A stretch of DNA of 64,000 nt from Prevotella sp. (GCA_017470055.1 JAFUFD010000088.1:62001-126000), one strand, 5' to 3'; numbered from the stretch's first letter, positions 49,455 to 58,943 are shown. Numbers and translations: made by a program. The notes: generated by a model not told the origin, from the sequence alone.

Positions 49455-50207
49455 ATGAGAAAACTGTTACTGTTTTGCCTCTTTGCCTTGTTACCTTCTA
49501 TTACGAAGGCACAGGTAGGTGAGTATCGTACCGACTTTGCCGTAGGTGTGAACGGAGGTTATGTTTTAAGTAATGTGGGCTTTACCCCCGATGTGCCACA
49601 GAGAATGTTAGGTGGTATGACGGCAGGTGTCACTTTTCGCTATACCTGTGAGAAGTATTTCAAGAGCATCTGTGCCATCGTGGCGGAGGTGAACATCGCA
49701 CAGGTGGGATGGAAGGAGGATATCATGGGTCTTGAGGATCAGCCTTTGTACTATGAGGGTGATGCCAATGCTTTGCATTATGAGCGTAAGATGACTTACC
49801 TGCAGATTCCTTTGTTTGCCCGACTGGGCTGGGGCAGGGAGCGTAAGGGCTTGCAAGGCTTCTTCCAGATTGGTCCTCAGTTCGGTATCTTTATGAATGA
49901 GTCCACCAATACGAATTTGGTGGAAGGTAAATCCCCTACCGAGACACGGAGTTCCACTATCGTGGCGCAGGAGTCGATGCCTGTCGAGAAGAAGTTCGAG
50001 TATGGTATCGTCGGTGGTGCGGGTATCGAGTTCTCCATGCCTAAGGTGGGGCATTTCCTGTTGGAGGGACGTTATTACTATGGGTTAGGGAATCTCTATG
50101 GAAACACGAAGAGTGACTATTTCGCCAAGTCGAACTTCGGACAGATTGTCATCAAGGCGACCTATCTCTTTGATATTGTGAAAACTAAAAACGATAAAAT
50201 AAAATAA
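49455..50207 (+). CDS. Outer membrane beta-barrel protein, PorT-like
   Basis: 250 aa. Signal peptide MRKLLLFCLFALLPSITKAQ, then amphipathic beta strands (DFAVGVNGGYVLSNVGFTP; MTAGVTFRYTCEKYFKSICAIVAEVNIAQVGW; LQIPLFARLGWG; GFFQIGPQFGIFM; FEYGIVGGAGIEF; LLEGRYYYGLGNLYGN) ending at VIKATYLFDIV. This is the PorT/OmpW-like barrel type common in Bacteroidota; assigning it to type IX secretion would need an orthology check. Likely cotranscribed with the LysM gene. Confidence 0.8.
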   Translation: MRKLLLFCLFALLPSITKAQVGEYRTDFAVGVNGGYVLSNVGFTPDVPQRMLGGMTAGVTFRYTCEKYFKSICAIVAEVNIAQVGWKEDIMGLEDQPLYYEGDANALHYERKMTYLQIPLFARLGWGRERKGLQGFFQIGPQFGIFMNESTNTNLVEGKSPTETRSSTIVAQESMPVEKKFEYGIVGGAGIEFSMPKVGHFLLEGRYYYGLGNLYGNTKSDYFAKSNFGQIVIKATYLFDIVKTKNDKIK

Positions 50208-50211
50208 TACT

Positions 50212-51744
50212 ATGTTTGAAGGACAACCAAAAGGATTATTTGCGTTGGCTCTCGCCAATACGGGAGAGCGCTTCGGCTATTACACGATGCTTGCTGTGTT
50301 CGCATTGTTTCTGAGGGCAAACTACGGATTGTCACCCGCCTTGGCTGGTACCATCTACAGTGCTTTCCTCATGTTTGTGTATTTCTTCCCGCTGTTTGGT
50401 GGCATGCTTGCCGACAAGTTTGGCTTTGGACGTATGGTCACCACGGGTATCATCATCATGTTCGCAGGTTATGTGCTGCTGAGTGTTCCCTTGGGAGGTG
50501 ACACCTTCGCCCTGATTGTGATGCTTGCCGCCCTGTTGCTGATCGGATTTGGCACAGGACTCTTCAAAGGCAACCTGCAGGTGATGGTGGGCGACCTCTA
50601 TAACGATCCGCAGTATAAGGACAAGCGTGATGCAGGCTTCTCCATTTTCTATATGGCGATTAACATCGGTGCCTTGTTTGCGCCTACTGCCGCCATTAAG
50701 ATCAAAGAGTATGCGGAGACCTCACTGGGCTACTCCAGCAATGACGCCTACCACTTCTCGTTTGCGGTTGCCTGTGCGTCATTGATTCTGTCTATCGCTA
50801 TCTATTATATTTTCCGTAGTACCTTCCGTCATACGGAGGGAGGCACGAAGAAAACGGCTCAGGCTGCTGAGACTGCTGTAGAGGAACTGGGCAAGGAAGA
50901 GACCAAACAGCGTATCGTTGCCCTGTGTCTCGTCTTCGCCGTTGTCATCTTCTTCTGGATGGCGTTCCATCAGAATGGACTCTCATTGACGTATTTCGCA
51001 GATGAGTTTACCGCCAACTCAGCCTCTGGTCTGCAGGCGATGTGCTTTGACGTATGGAATCTGGTTGCCGTCATCTTCATTGTGTATGCCCTGTTCTCCG
51101 TCTTCCAGTCGAAGACAGCGAAAAGTCGTGGCATTGCCTGTGGGGTAGTTGTCCTTGCCGTGGCGTTCCTCTGCTGGCGATACAGCCAGTTGACAGGCAG
51201 CATTGATGTCTCTGCTCCCATCTTCCAGCAGTTCAATCCTTTCTATGTGGTGGCGTTGACTCCTGTCTCTATGGCTATCTTTGGGGCTTTGGCAGCAAAG
51301 GGGAAGGAGCCTTCTGCTCCTCGTAAGATTGCCTATGGCATGATAGTCGCCGCTATCGCTTACGCCCTGATGGCATTTAGTTCCTTAGGACTTCCGATGC
51401 CTCAGACGGAGATAGGAGCCGATGGCAATCCTATCGCTGTCCATGTGGCTGACGTGACACCTAACCTGTTGATTTCCGTTTACCTCATTCTGACCTTTGG
51501 TGAGTTGCTGCTGTCGCCTATGGGTATCTCCTTCGTGTCGAAGGTGGCTCCTCCCAAATACAAAGGAATGATGATGGGTGGCTGGTTTGTCGCTACGGCA
51601 ATCGGTAACCAACTCGTGGTGGTAGGTGGTCTGTTATGGGGTGCTGTTCCTCTCTGGCTCTGCTGGAGTGTATTCCTCGCCGTCTGCCTCATTGCCGCCA
51701 TCTTCATGTTTATCATGATGAAGCGCTTGGAGAAGGTATGCTGA
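50212..51744 (+). CDS. Proton-dependent oligopeptide transporter (POT family)
   Basis: 510 aa with 12-14 predicted membrane spans. Family motifs: NTGERFGYYTMLAVFALFL (ExxER-like proton/peptide site), GGMLADKFGFGR, GFGTGLFKGNLQVMVGDLYND and RDAGFSIFYMAINIGALFAP (PTR2 signature). It imports di- and tripeptides with protons at the inner membrane. It is the upstream partner of the endonuclease/phosphatase-like gene, whose start overlaps its stop by 7 bp. Confidence 0.93.
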   Translation: MFEGQPKGLFALALANTGERFGYYTMLAVFALFLRANYGLSPALAGTIYSAFLMFVYFFPLFGGMLADKFGFGRMVTTGIIIMFAGYVLLSVPLGGDTFALIVMLAALLLIGFGTGLFKGNLQVMVGDLYNDPQYKDKRDAGFSIFYMAINIGALFAPTAAIKIKEYAETSLGYSSNDAYHFSFAVACASLILSIAIYYIFRSTFRHTEGGTKKTAQAAETAVEELGKEETKQRIVALCLVFAVVIFFWMAFHQNGLSLTYFADEFTANSASGLQAMCFDVWNLVAVIFIVYALFSVFQSKTAKSRGIACGVVVLAVAFLCWRYSQLTGSIDVSAPIFQQFNPFYVVALTPVSMAIFGALAAKGKEPSAPRKIAYGMIVAAIAYALMAFSSLGLPMPQTEIGADGNPIAVHVADVTPNLLISVYLILTFGELLLSPMGISFVSKVAPPKYKGMMMGGWFVATAIGNQLVVVGGLLWGAVPLWLCWSVFLAVCLIAAIFMFIMMKRLEKVC

Positions 51745-52655
51745 ATCTCCTATTAGCGCCATTACTCACCTTAGTAGAACTGAATTGCGAGAATCTTTTT
51801 GATTGTCGCCACGATACACTGAAGCAGGACACCGAATGGTTGCCTGCTTCAGTGCGTCATTGGACTCCCTCACGCTATTGGCGTAAGGTGAACAATATCG
51901 GACAGGAGATTCTGTCTTGTCAGGAAGAGGGCGTACCCGACCTCGTCGCCTTAGTGGAGGTGGAGAATGACTCGGTGCTTATAGACCTGACGAGAAAATC
52001 TCTGTTACGCCATGCTGGCTATCAGTATCTGATGACGGAGTCGCCTGATGAGCGTGGCATTGATGTCGCCTTGCTCTATCAGCCGTTCACCTTCCGTCCC
52101 ATCTGTTACGAGGCATTAGGTATCACTCCTTTGGAGGGAATGCGTCCCACCCGTGATATCCTCTATGTGAAAGGGGAGTATATCACAGGTGATACCTTGC
52201 ATGTCTTTGTGGTTCATGCCCCCAGTCGTTATGGAGGAGAGAAGGTGACTCGCCCCAACCGTCAGTTGGTTGCCGACCGTCTGGTGCAATCCATCCGTCA
52301 ACTGCCTTCCGATGCGAAGGTTATCGTGGTGGGTGATTTCAACGATGACGCAGAGGCTCCCGCCTTGCAATATCTGTCTGCTCATGGCTTGCGGAATATC
52401 ACCTGTCATGCGAAAGGCACTCATGGTGCCAAGGCTACCTACCGCTATCAAGGCGAGTGGGGGAGTATCGACCATGTTCTTGTCTGCCCCTTGTTGCTTG
52501 ACCGTGTTCAGCAAGTGTACATCAACGACTGTCCTTTCCTCTTAGAGGAGGATAAAAAATACGGAGGGTTCAAGCCCCTCCGCACGTATAACGGTATGCG
52601 TTACCAACAAGGTTTTAGTGACCATCTGCCCCTTGTGGTCCGCTTCCAGTTCTGA
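51738..52655 (+). CDS. Endonuclease/exonuclease/phosphatase family protein
   Basis: 305 aa from the ATG at 51738. The EEP fold is recognised by ELNCENLFD near the start, VALVEVEND (metal-binding Glu), VVHAPSRYGGE (catalytic His), VVGDFNDDAE (Asp-Asn) and FSDHLPLVV (terminal His). The N-terminus is hydrophobic (LNLLLAPLLTLVE) and could be a weak signal peptide. Substrate could be a phospho-lipid, nucleotide or nucleic acid. It overlaps the peptide transporter gene by 7 bp and converges on the MFS gene (2 bp apart). Confidence 0.87.
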   Translation: MLNLLLAPLLTLVELNCENLFDCRHDTLKQDTEWLPASVRHWTPSRYWRKVNNIGQEILSCQEEGVPDLVALVEVENDSVLIDLTRKSLLRHAGYQYLMTESPDERGIDVALLYQPFTFRPICYEALGITPLEGMRPTRDILYVKGEYITGDTLHVFVVHAPSRYGGEKVTRPNRQLVADRLVQSIRQLPSDAKVIVVGDFNDDAEAPALQYLSAHGLRNITCHAKGTHGAKATYRYQGEWGSIDHVLVCPLLLDRVQQVYINDCPFLLEEDKKYGGFKPLRTYNGMRYQQGFSDHLPLVVRFQF

Positions 52656-52657
52656 TC

Positions 52658-54277
52658 TTATTTGATATTCGGCTCCTCAAGTCCGATACCTTTCTTCTTG
52701 TCAACAGCCTTCAGGACGAAGCCGAGGATGAGGGCTGCGACACCTAAGCAAGCGAGCATCACGAGCGGAGCGGTATAGTCTAACTCCGTAGCACTGGCTC
52801 CCTCCGGGTTGGTAGCGTCAAGCACCTTACCGATCAGCAAGGGGAACAGCCATAAGCCGATGTTCTGAATCCAGAAGATCAGGGCATAGGCAGAGCCAAT
52901 CACCTTGGCATCCACGAGTTTGGGCACGCTGGGCCATAACGAGGCGGGTACCAACGAGAAAGAGGCACCCAATACCAAGATAGTGGCATAGGCTATGATG
53001 ACTCCACCTACGGCACTGCCCTTGAACAATGGCAGGATGAAGGCGAAGGTCAGGTGGCAACCGATGAGTAGCAAGGAACCCAATATCAACATAGATACCG
53101 CCTTACCATGGTTGTCGAGATAGTTTCCCAAGATCGGGGTGATAAGTACGGCAAGCAGGGGGAACACAGCGAAGATGCTCTCTGCTGTCTGCCGCATAAA
53201 ACCCATATAGCAATAGGTGATAAGGGCAAGGATGGAGATGCCCAGCAGGGCGTATTTCATGTTCGCCTTCTTCTGGAAGTTGGAGGCGAATCCTGCGGCG
53301 GCAACAACGAGCATGATGACATACTGTACGATAGTGACGGAAGGACTTGCCCAGAAAGAGTCTGCACCAGGCTCTGTCAGGGTGAGGTTGCACTGCAGCA
53401 TGTTCACGGCATACTTCTGGAAGGGGAAGATAGCGCTATAGTACAGCACGCAGAGTAAGGCAACGAGCCAGAAACCGCTGTCGCTGAGAATCTTCCCGAT
53501 ATCACTGATCTTAAAGGGATCGTCCTTTTCCTCTGCCTCACCAGTCTGGCTGTCGAGTTTCTTATCCATGAAGAAATAGACAATCGTCATGATCAGGGCA
53601 ATACACATCAGGACGACACCGAAGGCAACACTACGGCTGACACTGACCTCACCGCCTAACTTGGCGAAGAAAGGTGAGAAGATCATACAGGTAGCGACAC
53701 CTAAACGGGCAAGTGCCATCTCAGAGCCCATGGCAAGTGCCATCTCACGTCCCTTAAACCATTTCACGATACCACGGCTCACCGTGATACCTGCCATCTC
53801 ACAGCCGCAGCCGAAAATCATAAAGCCACAGGCGGCGAATTTGGCGGAGGCAGGCATGCCCTGATAGAAAGGTGATACTCCTAACTCATCGAAGACGGGG
53901 ATATAGTTCAGGTTGTTGTTAAACCAGGTTTCCAGTCCACTGCCGATAAAACCCTCACTGACGGCATACCACTTCACACAAGCACCCACCAGCATCACAG
54001 CAGCGGAGAGTACAGCGGTAAAGCGGACACCCATCTTGTCGAGGATGATACCAGCGAAGATAAGGAAGAATACGAATACGTTCAGGAATACCTCAGAGCC
54101 TTGCATGGTACCGAAGGCGGTGGAGTCCCATCCACGGGTCTCCTGCATCAGGTCCTTGATAGGCGAGAGGATGTCCATGAAGATGTATGAACAGAACATG
54201 GCGAGGGCGAGCAATAGTAATGCTGTCCATCGCATTGCCGCACTGTCGCGCAGCGTCTTTTGAATCACTTGTGTCAT
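52658..54277 (-). CDS. MFS transporter
   Basis: About 539 aa from the ATG at 54277. I chose this start because a -7 box (CAAAGGTA at 54312-54319 on the plus strand) lies upstream and the extra in-frame N-terminal codons to 54415 run through it. Twelve membrane spans; the first is MRWTALLLLALAMFCSYIFMDILSPI. Loops with FKGREMALAMGSEMALARLG recall MFSD1-type proteins, which transport dipeptides in eukaryotes. The substrate is not known. It is divergent from azlC. Confidence 0.88.
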   Translation of the reverse strand: MTQVIQKTLRDSAAMRWTALLLLALAMFCSYIFMDILSPIKDLMQETRGWDSTAFGTMQGSEVFLNVFVFFLIFAGIILDKMGVRFTAVLSAAVMLVGACVKWYAVSEGFIGSGLETWFNNNLNYIPVFDELGVSPFYQGMPASAKFAACGFMIFGCGCEMAGITVSRGIVKWFKGREMALAMGSEMALARLGVATCMIFSPFFAKLGGEVSVSRSVAFGVVLMCIALIMTIVYFFMDKKLDSQTGEAEEKDDPFKISDIGKILSDSGFWLVALLCVLYYSAIFPFQKYAVNMLQCNLTLTEPGADSFWASPSVTIVQYVIMLVVAAAGFASNFQKKANMKYALLGISILALITYCYMGFMRQTAESIFAVFPLLAVLITPILGNYLDNHGKAVSMLILGSLLLIGCHLTFAFILPLFKGSAVGGVIIAYATILVLGASFSLVPASLWPSVPKLVDAKVIGSAYALIFWIQNIGLWLFPLLIGKVLDATNPEGASATELDYTAPLVMLACLGVAALILGFVLKAVDKKKGIGLEEPNIK

Positions 54278-54311
54278 ATTGTTATTGCCTTTGTTTTGTA
54301 TTTTCGAGGTG

Positions 54312-54391
54312 CAAAGGTAGTGCAAATCGAGTGAAAATGCAAATTTATTTGCAATTTTCCGAGATGCTTTTATAAATAATGTGTACCTTTG
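54312..54391. promoter_or_regulatory. Divergent promoters of the MFS gene and azlC
   Basis: Minus-strand -7 box TACCTTTG at 54319-54312, preceded by TTCACTCG; plus-strand -7 box TACCTTTG at 54384-54391. A palindrome GCAAAT-TT-ATTTGC sits between at 54339-54352 and could be an operator. Confidence 0.5.
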
Positions 54392-54407
54392 CAGCCAGAA
54401 GTCAAGT

Positions 54408-55091
54408 ATGAACACAAAAACATCCTCTTTCCGACAAGCCCTGCCGATGACACTGCCCGTGATGGCGGGCTACTGGTTCCTTGGCATCACCTATGGCATG
54501 TTGGCGCACTCCATGGGTTTCAGCGTCTGGTATCCGTTGTCGATGGCATTGCTTATCTATAGCGGATCGGCGGAGTTCCTTGCCTTGGGCATGCTGTTGG
54601 GAGCATTCAATCCCATGGCGGCTATGACGGTGGCACTCGTTGTCGGGGCGCGCCATTTGTTCTATGGGCTCTCTATGCTTGACCGCTACAAGGGAACGGG
54701 CTGGCGCAAGCCATTTCTTATTTTCTGGCTTACTGACGAGACATTCGCTGTCAACTACAATGCCCGTAACGCCTCGCCTGCCGTCATGTTGTGGGTAAGC
54801 CTGCTTGACTATCTCTATTGGTCGTCAGGTGCTGTCATCGGTTATCTGTTCGGTTCACTCATCACCATTGACTTGCGTGGACTGGAGTTTGTCGTCACTG
54901 CCATGTTTGCCACCATCTTCATCGACCAGTATCTGAAGGAGCGTGAGCATCGTCCTGCGTGGGTGGGACTTGGTTGTACTGCCCTGTGCCTATGGCTTGT
55001 GGGCAGCGAGTATTTTATTCTGCCGTCAATGCTTAGCATCTTGGTGGTGCTGACAGTGATGTGGGGAAAATTAGAGGTGGAGCGCCCATGA
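54408..55091 (+). CDS. azlC: AzlC family branched-chain amino acid exporter subunit
   Basis: About 227 aa from the ATG at 54408. Motifs: [71 protein letters not shown] and [10 protein letters not shown]. With AzlD it forms an exporter of branched-chain amino acids and analogues at the inner membrane. The TGA stop overlaps the azlD start (ATGA). Confidence 0.94.
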   Translation: MNTKTSSFRQALPMTLPVMAGYWFLGITYGMLAHSMGFSVWYPLSMALLIYSGSAEFLALGMLLGAFNPMAAMTVALVVGARHLFYGLSMLDRYKGTGWRKPFLIFWLTDETFAVNYNARNASPAVMLWVSLLDYLYWSSGAVIGYLFGSLITIDLRGLEFVVTAMFATIFIDQYLKEREHRPAWVGLGCTALCLWLVGSEYFILPSMLSILVVLTVMWGKLEVERP

Positions 55092-55417
55092 TGACCACGC
55101 AGCAGCAAATGATCACCATCCTCTTGATGGTCTTCGTCACGGTATTGACCCGTGCCCTACCTTTTATCGTCTTCCCGCCAGGGCATCCTACCCCTCGTTA
55201 TATCCGCTACCTTGGTCAAGTTCTTCCCTTGGCGGTCTTCGCCATGCTGGTGGTCTATTGTCTGAAAGATGTCCAATGGCTCAGTGGCACCCACGGCTTG
55301 CCGGAACTTATCGGCATTGCCGTCACTATCCTTGTGCATATCTGGCGTCGCCAGATGCTCTGGAGCATTGCCGCTGGTACCCTTACCTATATGCTACTGA
55401 TTCGGCTCGTGTTCTGA
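55088..55417 (+). CDS. azlD: AzlD family branched-chain amino acid exporter subunit
   Basis: 109 aa from the ATG at 55088, four membrane spans. Motifs: [42 protein letters not shown] and a final [10 protein letters not shown]. It is the small partner of AzlC, to which it is translationally coupled. It ends 6 bp before the convergent gene at 55424. Confidence 0.93.
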   Translation: MMTTQQQMITILLMVFVTVLTRALPFIVFPPGHPTPRYIRYLGQVLPLAVFAMLVVYCLKDVQWLSGTHGLPELIGIAVTILVHIWRRQMLWSIAAGTLTYMLLIRLVF

Positions 55418-55423
55418 ATCGAC

Positions 55424-56455
55424 TTAGCGTAATTCTGGTTTGTTGTCGTATCCATAGAACACGATGTAGATGAGAATATCCGCACTGGCTCCGGGGTCGC
55501 CGTGATTGCCTTCCCGCCACTCAATAGGAGCCTTGAAGATGGAGAAAGCCTTTTGCAACCGCCGCCTCTCCTCGTCAGACATGGGAGTGCTCGAATACCC
55601 GTAGGTACGGATAATACCTTTTGCGTGAGCGAAGGAGTTGGGAATGTCTATCATCTCCTGCGACATATATTTTCGGATGCTCTCCTCGATATAGTCTATC
55701 CGAGTCGCTGCGTCCCATGTCCGTGAACACATACGGAATACCCAGAAAGGCTGCCCTGTCAGAAAGCAGTCTTTTGCATCGGGCATTGGCTCACCGCCCA
55801 CGTGTATGAGACGGAGTGCGCCATATATATCTTCTATATGCCGCAGATACTCAAGTCGTTGTTCCAACCGATGAAGTTGCATCCGCTTCGGACGGTTGAA
55901 CTTGTGCTTCGTTGTCTTGATGCGCTTTGGCAAAAACTTCGGGCGACTGATTCGAGAGACCCACTGATGGGATGTCTCGACATAGTGGCGTCCTGGAATG
56001 ATATGGCGTTGCCGATGGTAACTTCGCCATTGATTATTGGTGCGCATATCGATAATCTTTCTGGCAATCCTGTCTGCCAACTTCCCGTACGCTCCTTGTT
56101 CCCAGTAGAACCGAAGGGGATGCCCCAGCATATATTCGTCCGCCATGACAAGACAGTCGGTTGCCAATCGTGCATAACCTTCTAAAGTTCCATCCGTCAC
56201 AAGGGCGCAATTAAGGAAGTCGCCCCAATAACCAAAGCCAAGCCAACAGTCCACATCGATACCATCATGGATCTCATGAGGCTTCTTCTCATCCTCAAGG
56301 CATATGGTGGTATCCTTATGGAACATGAGCGAGTCGTATTTCTCCCTGAAGTACCAAAGCGTATTATCTCCGTCGAAATCTTCTTTGATGATTTCGTTCA
56401 GGTAAGGCACCAGACTGTCAAAGCCGTATTGCTCGTAGTATTCTCCTAATGTCAT
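55424..56455 (-). CDS. Protein of unknown function (second gene of a coupled pair)
   Basis: 343 aa, no signal peptide. Soluble and Tyr/Trp-rich: TLGEYYEQYGFDSLVPYLNEIIKEDF at the N-terminus, DCWLGFGYWGDFLNCALV, a basic middle region (RPKFLPKRIKTTKHKFNRPKRM), and DIPNSFAHAKGIIRTYGYSS with an acidic C-terminal part. The N-terminus recalls a Bacteroidota DUF (possibly DUF6557), but I am not certain. The start overlaps the stop of the gene at 56452 by 4 bp (ATGA), so the two are one translational unit. Confidence 0.6.
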   Translation of the reverse strand: MTLGEYYEQYGFDSLVPYLNEIIKEDFDGDNTLWYFREKYDSLMFHKDTTICLEDEKKPHEIHDGIDVDCWLGFGYWGDFLNCALVTDGTLEGYARLATDCLVMADEYMLGHPLRFYWEQGAYGKLADRIARKIIDMRTNNQWRSYHRQRHIIPGRHYVETSHQWVSRISRPKFLPKRIKTTKHKFNRPKRMQLHRLEQRLEYLRHIEDIYGALRLIHVGGEPMPDAKDCFLTGQPFWVFRMCSRTWDAATRIDYIEESIRKYMSQEMIDIPNSFAHAKGIIRTYGYSSTPMSDEERRRLQKAFSIFKAPIEWREGNHGDPGASADILIYIVFYGYDNKPELR

Positions 56456-57108
56456 GACTTTATTTTCTCGTCAATACTTATTTTATATTCATTGTTAAAC
56501 TCACGCACATAGAGCAGGTCGTAGAGGCTGAACGCCTTGCTGTGATCCCATACGTCATGGAAGGCAAATAGGAGTCCCATGTCCTTGCTCCATTCTGGTG
56601 GCAGTCCCAAATTCCAGTTATCCTCTTGCTCATCCAAGAATAGCAGGTGGAGCAATGACTCCCGTTGAGTGTCTTTGTCAATCGTCAGATTGAACCCTAT
56701 ACCATTTTCGTAAAGCACATCGCATCCTGATCCGATGAACTGCCCCCAGACATCCTTTGCCCGTTGGGTCTGAACGGGATGAATGGAGGAATATTCGTAG
56801 CCGAGGAAGCAACGTGCCTCCACCGCCACCTCGCCTGTAGTTGTCTGGCTAATGGTGTCGTAGAGTTCGTAGGCTCGATGGTACATCTCGGTCAATGCCT
56901 TTCGTGCAGCCTGGTTGAACTCCATTAACAGTCGGGCGTTCTCCTCGTTGTAGTCAAATAAACTATCCAGCAGTTGCTTTCGACTCTCCATCAGAAATAT
57001 CATGACGGTTTCCCATTTCTCTCGTGAAAGCAGTGCCGTTTCCTCACTGACGATGCTTTCTTCGAGCATTACGACCCTTGGATCTTCTAAAATGTCTTTG
57101 ATATTCAT
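56452..57108 (-). CDS. Protein of unknown function (first gene of a coupled pair)
   Basis: 218 aa from the ATG at 57108. A -7 box TATCTTTG occurs on the minus strand at about 57139-57132; the in-frame ATG at 57135 would lie inside it. Helical N-terminal part (MIFLMESRKQLLDSLFDYNEENARLLMEFNQAARKALTEMYHRAYELYD), then a beta-rich part with FLGYEYSSIHPVQTQRAKDVWGQF and FLDEQEDNWNLGLPPEWSKDMGLLFAFHDV. I do not recognise a family. No signal or membrane segment. Paired with the downstream gene by a 4-bp overlap. Confidence 0.6.
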   Translation of the reverse strand: MNIKDILEDPRVVMLEESIVSEETALLSREKWETVMIFLMESRKQLLDSLFDYNEENARLLMEFNQAARKALTEMYHRAYELYDTISQTTTGEVAVEARCFLGYEYSSIHPVQTQRAKDVWGQFIGSGCDVLYENGIGFNLTIDKDTQRESLLHLLFLDEQEDNWNLGLPPEWSKDMGLLFAFHDVWDHSKAFSLYDLLYVREFNNEYKISIDEKIKS

Positions 57109-57142
57109 ATCTTTACCATATTGATTCGAAGGCAAAGATAAA

Positions 57143-57175
57143 GCCCGACACGGAAAAAGTGTTTCCTTGTCGGGC
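57143..57175 (-). terminator. Hairpin between the glycosylase-like gene and the unknown pair
   Basis: GCCCGACA (57143-57150) pairs with TGTCGGGC (57168-57175), with an inner GGAAA/TTTCC stem. It lies between the end of the 57265 gene and the promoter of the 57108 gene, so it probably ends the upstream transcript; the T-run is weak. Confidence 0.55.
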
Positions 57176-57264
57176 AGAATGTGTTTATCGGTTCAGTATT
57201 TTAACTATTTCCCGGTAGTTTGTCTTCCAATCATCAATATCAAGAAATAAGTTTTGGTCATAGG

Positions 57265-58038
57265 CTAAAATAACTCTGGCATGTTTTTCATAATATCATC
57301 GATAATGGCATCTTCATAATGTTTCCTACGCTCTTCTCCAGTAATGGATGCTTGCGGATGGTAAGTCTTATAGGCAAGTTTTACTTCCTTGAGATTAAGT
57401 TTTGCAACATCATCCGTTGGCAGACCTGCCAATTGTTCCGGTTCTCCCATGACGGTAAAGTTCTCACAAATGTAGTTATAATACTTATTTCTCTTAGGTC
57501 CCGTAAAAAATATTATTACATCGGGGGTGAGAATTTGTATCTCTTGGGGTATTACATGGAAATACTCGCGCTCTATGGCATGGACCTCGGGCGAGACCCC
57601 TTTGCCATTTGTGGTCGAGAACTTGGAAATATTATTCCACATGAAAGCCGCTCTTTTGTCAGAATGAAGTCTCTCTGTGATTACGGACATAATCCAATTG
57701 CACCCCATTTTGAAGAAAGGTGACGTGGTGTTGTCTTCAGAAAAGTATGCCCCATTCTTATGTTCTTTATATTTGGAGGCATAGAAATTCTCATAAAGAG
57801 CCATAATGCCCTCTGGTCCTTCATCTTTGTCTTCAACCTGCCAAAAAGATGGCTCTTTCCCCATGAACATCACTTTCAGGTCAGCATCTACATACCATTT
57901 CTCATCTTGTGTGGCATCTTTTCTGGTCGAAAGCAGAAACGGTGACTGAACATCTGCATTCTTTAATTGTTCTTGTAGTTCATCCCATTTCTCATTGTAC
58001 ATTTTTGCCAATTGATCATTTAACGTTCCCATATTCAT
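57265..58038 (-). CDS. Uracil-DNA-glycosylase-superfamily-like protein
   Basis: 257 aa, no signal. Likely UDG-fold landmarks: KVMFMGKEPSF (first strand and active loop), AFMWNNISKFST, ILTPDVIIFFTGPKRN, and a C-terminal KTYHPQ in place of the usual HPS-type loop. It is coupled to the WYL-type gene by a 4-bp overlap (ATGA). The frame ends in MKNMPELF, but adding one A to the AAAAA run at about 57287-57291 would extend it to 57185 through a protein-like tail (HARVILAYDQNLFLDIDDW). So the C-terminus may be frameshifted. The real substrate is unknown. Confidence 0.65.
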   Translation of the reverse strand: MNMGTLNDQLAKMYNEKWDELQEQLKNADVQSPFLLSTRKDATQDEKWYVDADLKVMFMGKEPSFWQVEDKDEGPEGIMALYENFYASKYKEHKNGAYFSEDNTTSPFFKMGCNWIMSVITERLHSDKRAAFMWNNISKFSTTNGKGVSPEVHAIEREYFHVIPQEIQILTPDVIIFFTGPKRNKYYNYICENFTVMGEPEQLAGLPTDDVAKLNLKEVKLAYKTYHPQASITGEERRKHYEDAIIDDIMKNMPELF

Positions 58039-58943
58039 TTCAATTTATAAATTCTATTCATCTTCTCTATATACTCCTTTATCTTTTCCCTGACATGCTC
58101 TGGCAACAGCACTTCCACATTGACATTATGCGACAGCAATGCTTGGTAGAAGTCGTAAGTGGGGCGCAGATGGTACTCGAACACAGAGTAGTCTGACTTT
58201 ATGATAACTTCCCGTTGTGAGGGATGCAGGGGCAAGGAACGGAAGAAGACCGCCTGATTGTTCGTGACCTTGATGCGGATGACTTCTGGAGCCACATCGT
58301 CAAGGCGGATGATGCCAAAACTGTCAGAAAAGTACTCATCAACATCGAAGTCCTTTGGCATTTTGAAGGTCTCGCCAGTTGGATTTATACTGATAATACG
58401 GTCAAGTGCATAGGTGCGCAGTTCGTCGCAGTCCTGCCGACGAGCCACGAGATACCAACGCCGTTGGCTGAACTTTAGGGCATACGGCTCTATGACCCAT
58501 GTTGAACTGTCTTTCATCCAATAACTCTGATAAGTCAGTTCTATCACCTTGTTCTCCCGAATCACTTTGATGAGTGTTTCAAGGTGTTGCTCGCCCGACG
58601 GAATATCCTCAAACGATATTCTGCCTTTCTGTCCTCCTGCCTCACTCAATGTCACCCCAAGAGAGAATTGATTAATCAGCGTCCGAGTCTGGTGTGACTG
58701 AAATGTACTATCGTCTAACTCTATATAATAGGTGTTTGTCCGTTTGTCGCACTCTATATAAATGCCCAGCAGCAGTCCTATCTGCCTGCGGTGGTTGAGG
58801 AATGTACGGGCAGACAGTTCCGAGCCATCGTCATTCAGACTACTGTCATACCAGCGGCGTTGAATCTCCGCCAATGTGCTGTGAGGGTGTGAGTGAATCG
58901 TGTCCACCAGCCACACATATCGTTTTAATAAGTCCTTTGCCAT
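58035..58943 (-). CDS. WYL domain-containing transcriptional regulator
   Basis: 302 aa. N-terminal winged helix-type region (LKRYVWLVDTIHSHPHSTLAEIQRRW; GSELSARTFLNHRRQIG), then a WYL domain (about 120-200): NKVIELTYQSYW, WVIEPYALKFSQRRWYLVARRQDCDELRTYALDRIISI, followed by the WCX-like C-terminal extension (VIRIKVTNNQAVFFRSLPLHPSQREVI). WYL regulators of this architecture often control phage-defence or DNA-damage genes and are thought to bind nucleic acid ligands. Here the controlled partner would be the coupled glycosylase-like protein and perhaps the pair beyond it. Confidence 0.85.
   Translation of the reverse strand: MAKDLLKRYVWLVDTIHSHPHSTLAEIQRRWYDSSLNDDGSELSARTFLNHRRQIGLLLGIYIECDKRTNTYYIELDDSTFQSHQTRTLINQFSLGVTLSEAGGQKGRISFEDIPSGEQHLETLIKVIRENKVIELTYQSYWMKDSSTWVIEPYALKFSQRRWYLVARRQDCDELRTYALDRIISINPTGETFKMPKDFDVDEYFSDSFGIIRLDDVAPEVIRIKVTNNQAVFFRSLPLHPSQREVIIKSDYSVFEYHLRPTYDFYQALLSHNVNVEVLLPEHVREKIKEYIEKMNRIYKLK

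Noticed and set aside
51636-51737. Longer N-terminus for the endonuclease/phosphatase-fold protein
   Set aside because: The extra codons overlap the transporter gene's last conserved helix; the ATG at 51738 gives the normal family start.
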